Source: Xiheibacterium sp038325765 (GTDB taxonomy: Bacteria > Myxococcota_A > Polyangia > Nannocystales > Nannocystaceae). Taken from it: DNA of 64,000 nt. The stretch spans positions 1 through 64,000 of the forward strand of contig JBBQJI010000035.1 in the NCBI GenBank assembly GCA_038325765.1, given 5' to 3'. This document shows positions 62,017-64,000 of this stretch, in pieces (positions within the stretch are counted from its first letter, which is position 1; each line of letters begins with the position of its first letter). A program made the translations under genes and the position numbers. The notes beneath the pieces were generated by a model. That model had not been told where the DNA came from. It searched no databases and was given only the letters and a program-made list of their open reading frames with translations.

Positions 62017-62763
62017 ATGCAACCCGCACTACAAGACGCGATCAATCGGCGAACCAGCGAGCGGTTCGACGTCGTATTGCCGGTGATGGCCGGCGTCGGT
62101 CCCGACGCCCGAAACGGCTCGAGCTCCAACCTGTCCGAGGGCGGCGCATGCATCGAGCTCGACGGCGCTCCGCCGCAGATCGGCGATTCGCTGCAGGTGC
62201 GCTTCGCGATGCCGGGCACCGACGAGATCGTCGAGGTCGAGGCCGAGGTGCGGTGGACCAAGCCAGGCGAGCGCAGCATGTTCGGCGTGATGTTCCGCCG
62301 CGGACACCAGCGCCTGGTCGCGCTGCTCCTCGCCGGCATCGTCGGCGGCGCCTCCGGGATCGCGAGCGCGGCCGCGACGACCACGGTGCCGACCTTCGAT
62401 CCCAACGAGGACTCGGTCATGGACATGAATGGCGGCGGCGAGCGCCCCGACAAGCACACCGTGCTCGAGGCGTTCTCGCGGCAGTACGACGCGATCGATG
62501 CCTGCGTGATCGATTCGAAGGGCAGTGCCGACCGCACGCTCGAGGGCGAGGCCCACGTCGCGGTGCTGCTCAACCCCAAGGGCGCCACGCCGCTGGGCGT
62601 GAACACGGAGCTGCCCAAGACCAGCAAGAAGGACCGCGAGCTCCACGAGTGCCTTCGCGCGGCGGTCGCCACCGCGGACTATCCGAGCTACGACGGCCCG
62701 CCGATCGTCGTCGAGTTCGACTTCGAACTCGACCCCGGCTACGAGGAGGTGCCCGCGGAGTGA
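62017..62763 (+). CDS. PilZ domain protein with periplasmic AgmX-like domain
   Basis: A 248-residue protein. Residues 1-95 are a PilZ domain: NRRTSERFDVVLPV (RxxxR-type c-di-GMP motif), NLSEGGACIEL (the N/DxSxxG motif) and VRWTKPGERSMFGVMF. A membrane segment follows (LVALLLAGIVGGASGIASAA). The C-terminal domain (about 140-245) has VLEAFSRQYDAIDACV ... LNPKGATPLGVNT ... ELHECLRAAV, the pattern of AgmX/TonB-like periplasmic domains with two conserved Cys. So c-di-GMP sensed inside may affect an envelope complex. ATG follows AAGGA 7 bp upstream. Confidence 0.82.
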   Translation: MQPALQDAINRRTSERFDVVLPVMAGVGPDARNGSSSNLSEGGACIELDGAPPQIGDSLQVRFAMPGTDEIVEVEAEVRWTKPGERSMFGVMFRRGHQRLVALLLAGIVGGASGIASAAATTTVPTFDPNEDSVMDMNGGGERPDKHTVLEAFSRQYDAIDACVIDSKGSADRTLEGEAHVAVLLNPKGATPLGVNTELPKTSKKDRELHECLRAAVATADYPSYDGPPIVVEFDFELDPGYEEVPAE

Positions 62764-62896
62764 GCTTCGTTTGATGCAACTGCCGCGGTGGGTCGCGTGC
62801 CCCGATGCCCGACCCACCGCAACCCCCTCGCTCGCACGATGCGGCGCGTCGATGGAATCGCGACCGCTGCCGGTGCGCCCGTGCCCGTGCCCGTGC

Positions 62897-62902
62897 AATA
62901 AT
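62897..62902 (+). promoter_or_regulatory. Putative -10 element (AATAAT)
   Basis: AATAAT ends 5 bp before the GTG at 62908. It is the most AT-rich hexamer in its area; leaderless start predicted. Confidence 0.45.
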
Positions 62903-62907
62903 GCGCC

Positions 62908-64000
62908 GTGCGCCGAAGCCTCGCGACCCTCGCGCTCGTCATCGTCATCGTCATCGTCATCGCCTGTCGCCCCGAGCCGGTCCAGACCCCCGTCGCGAAG
63001 CCGAAGCCTGCGACGACCCAGGAGCTGCTGATCTCCACCGCCGCGGAGATCGGCCGGTTCGGCTTCCCCGTCGATCTGACGAGGTTCCTCATGGAGACGC
63101 GCGAGCCGGACGGCATGCGCGAGGTCGCGGAGGGCTACGTGTCGATCATCCGCCGTCGCGCGTCGCACGATGCGTTCGCGCAGATCCGCCGCGCCCTCGA
63201 GATCCCGCCGCTCACCAACGGCGAGGGCCTCCGCGAGGGCGTCGTGCAGATGATCGCTGCCTCGATGCTGGTCGGGTTCCTCCACGACCGCGACACGATC
63301 GTGTTCCGCACCGACGCGACGACGCTCGGCGGTCCCCTCGAGCACGCGCTGGCCCGGGCGCTGGTGTTCGCGTACATCGACCACAACATGGGCGGCCTCG
63401 CCGCGAGTGTGCTCGATGCCAGCGCGACCACCGAGGTCGCGCTGATCCGGCAGTGCCTCGCCGAGGGCTTCGCCACCTACGTCGCCGACACGCTGCACGC
63501 CGCCAAGCGCAACCGCGCCGAGGCGGTCCCGACCGACGTCGCGGCCGCGCTGCTGGGCACGCACGCCAACGTGCCGTGCGCCCCTGGCGTGGCGTATGTC
63601 GCGACGCTGCATGCAGCGGGCGGTTGGCAGGCTGTGCTCGCCGCGTTCGGACAGCCGCCGACATCGACCGAGCAGCTGCTGCACCCGCGCAAGCTCGGCA
63701 CCGACTTCCCCGTGAACGTCGAGCTGCCGCCGTGGCCCGACGACTCCGCCAACGCCGAGCAGATCCAAGACGACGTCGTCGGCGAGCTCGCGATCGAGCG
63801 GATCCTCCGCGAGCGCGGCTACGACGACGCCGTCGCGTCCAAGGCTGCCGCCGGCTGGGACGGCGATCGACTGGGCATGTGGCGGTTGCCCGACGGCGAG
63901 TCCGTGCTGGTGTGGCGCAGCGTGTGGGATCGCGAAGAGGACGCCGAGCAGTTCGCCGGCACCATCGCTCCGTTTTCGCAGAGCGAGCCCCGCGGCTTCC
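62908..64000 (+). CDS. Lipoprotein related to zinc metalloproteases, partial
   Basis: Open from GTG 62908 to the window end (at least 364 codons), with a signal peptide rich in IVIVIVI (encoded by four GTCATC copies) and lipobox VIAC-R. The body resembles a family of bacterial metalloprotease-like proteins with a helical H-E-x-x-H site, LAEGFATYVADTL (Glu that would be the third ligand) and PPTSTEQLLHPRKL near the end. Here the zinc site reads HALARAL instead of HExxHAL, so it is probably catalytically dead. Start GTG; the C-terminus is missing. Confidence 0.7.
   Translation, partial: MRRSLATLALVIVIVIVIACRPEPVQTPVAKPKPATTQELLISTAAEIGRFGFPVDLTRFLMETREPDGMREVAEGYVSIIRRRASHDAFAQIRRALEIPPLTNGEGLREGVVQMIAASMLVGFLHDRDTIVFRTDATTLGGPLEHALARALVFAYIDHNMGGLAASVLDASATTEVALIRQCLAEGFATYVADTLHAAKRNRAEAVPTDVAAALLGTHANVPCAPGVAYVATLHAAGGWQAVLAAFGQPPTSTEQLLHPRKLGTDFPVNVELPPWPDDSANAEQIQDDVVGELAIERILRERGYDDAVASKAAAGWDGDRLGMWRLPDGESVLVWRSVWDREEDAEQFAGTIAPFSQSEPRGF

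Noticed and set aside
59389..62022. Long minus-strand frame of 877 codons
   Set aside because: Antisense to amine oxidase and LamG genes, which have clear domains.

Overview
The window looks like chromosomal DNA of a myxobacterium, most likely of the Nannocystis/Plesiocystis/Enhygromyxa kind. The evidence is very high GC with strong third-position GC bias, many secreted lipoproteins with Ser/Thr/Gly/Glu-rich spacers, three C-terminal MYXO-CTERM sorting tails (M11-like protease at 18.8-20.7 kb, beta-helix protein at 33.5-35.2 kb, LPMO-like protein at 41.1-41.9 kb), eukaryotic-type Ser/Thr kinases with TPR tails, a bactofilin, a PilZ-AgmX-like protein and dense c-di-GMP signalling. No insertion sequence, integrase, phage gene or CRISPR array was seen. 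Genus-level assignment is inference.

Layout. 0-3.5 kb (minus): partial ASCH protein, YihY-type membrane protein, membrane MutS-like ATPase. 3.6-6.7 kb: three lipoproteins, one with a von Willebrand A domain, plus a gene remnant duplicated from a neighbour. 6.7-15.4 kb (minus): Hsp70-like chaperone with its DUF2760 partner, a Ser/Thr kinase with TPRs, an alpha/beta-hydrolase stub, a DUF4142 lipoprotein and a second kinase. 15.5-18.8 kb (plus): aroA, a TrmA/RlmD-type RNA methyltransferase and a bactofilin. 18.8-20.7 kb: M11-like metalloprotease. 21.1-24.3 kb: boxC-boxB of aerobic benzoyl-CoA degradation. 24.4-25.2 kb: bacterioferritin and bacterioferritin-associated ferredoxin, the latter behind a Fur-like operator. 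25.4-31.1 kb: subtilase, Cys-rich lipoprotein, tRNA-Arg, histidine kinase, OmpA-type and DUF4398 lipoproteins. 31.1-31.9 kb: repeat-rich region without genes. 31.9-39.5 kb: response regulator, guanine deaminase, beta-helix protein, a frameshifted membrane protein behind an ECF sigma factor, fbaB and purK-purE. 39.7-48.6 kb: YegD-like Hsp70, LPMO-like protein, lipoproteins, RRM protein, acyl-ACP desaturase. 48.7-64 kb: flavin disulfide reductase, GST, EAL response regulator, ABC1 kinase, an unusual flavoprotein-methyltransferase fusion opposite a divergent HemF-like gene, fibro-slime lipoprotein, GGDEF response regulator, RCC1-repeat protein, FAD amine oxidase, LamG lipoprotein, PilZ protein and a partial lipoprotein.

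How the genes work together. Housekeeping metabolism (aroA, fbaB, purEK) is interspersed with envelope and secreted proteins and with signalling genes. Co-transcribed pairs are supported by overlaps or short gaps: DUF2760-Hsp70, sigma-anti-sigma (8-bp overlap), purK-purE (4-bp overlap), boxC-boxB and DUF4398-OmpA. An EAL protein, a GGDEF protein and a PilZ protein lie within 12 kb and could make, break and sense c-di-GMP. Many genes have a TAnnnT hexamer only 4-15 nt before the start codon, suggesting leaderless or very short-leader transcripts.

The most unusual items are the flavoprotein-methyltransferase fusion beside the divergent HemF-like gene (53.4-56.1 kb), the PilZ protein with a predicted periplasmic domain, the twin palindromes before boxC, the Fur-like box before bfd, and the two single-base insertions that split the putative anti-sigma gene.
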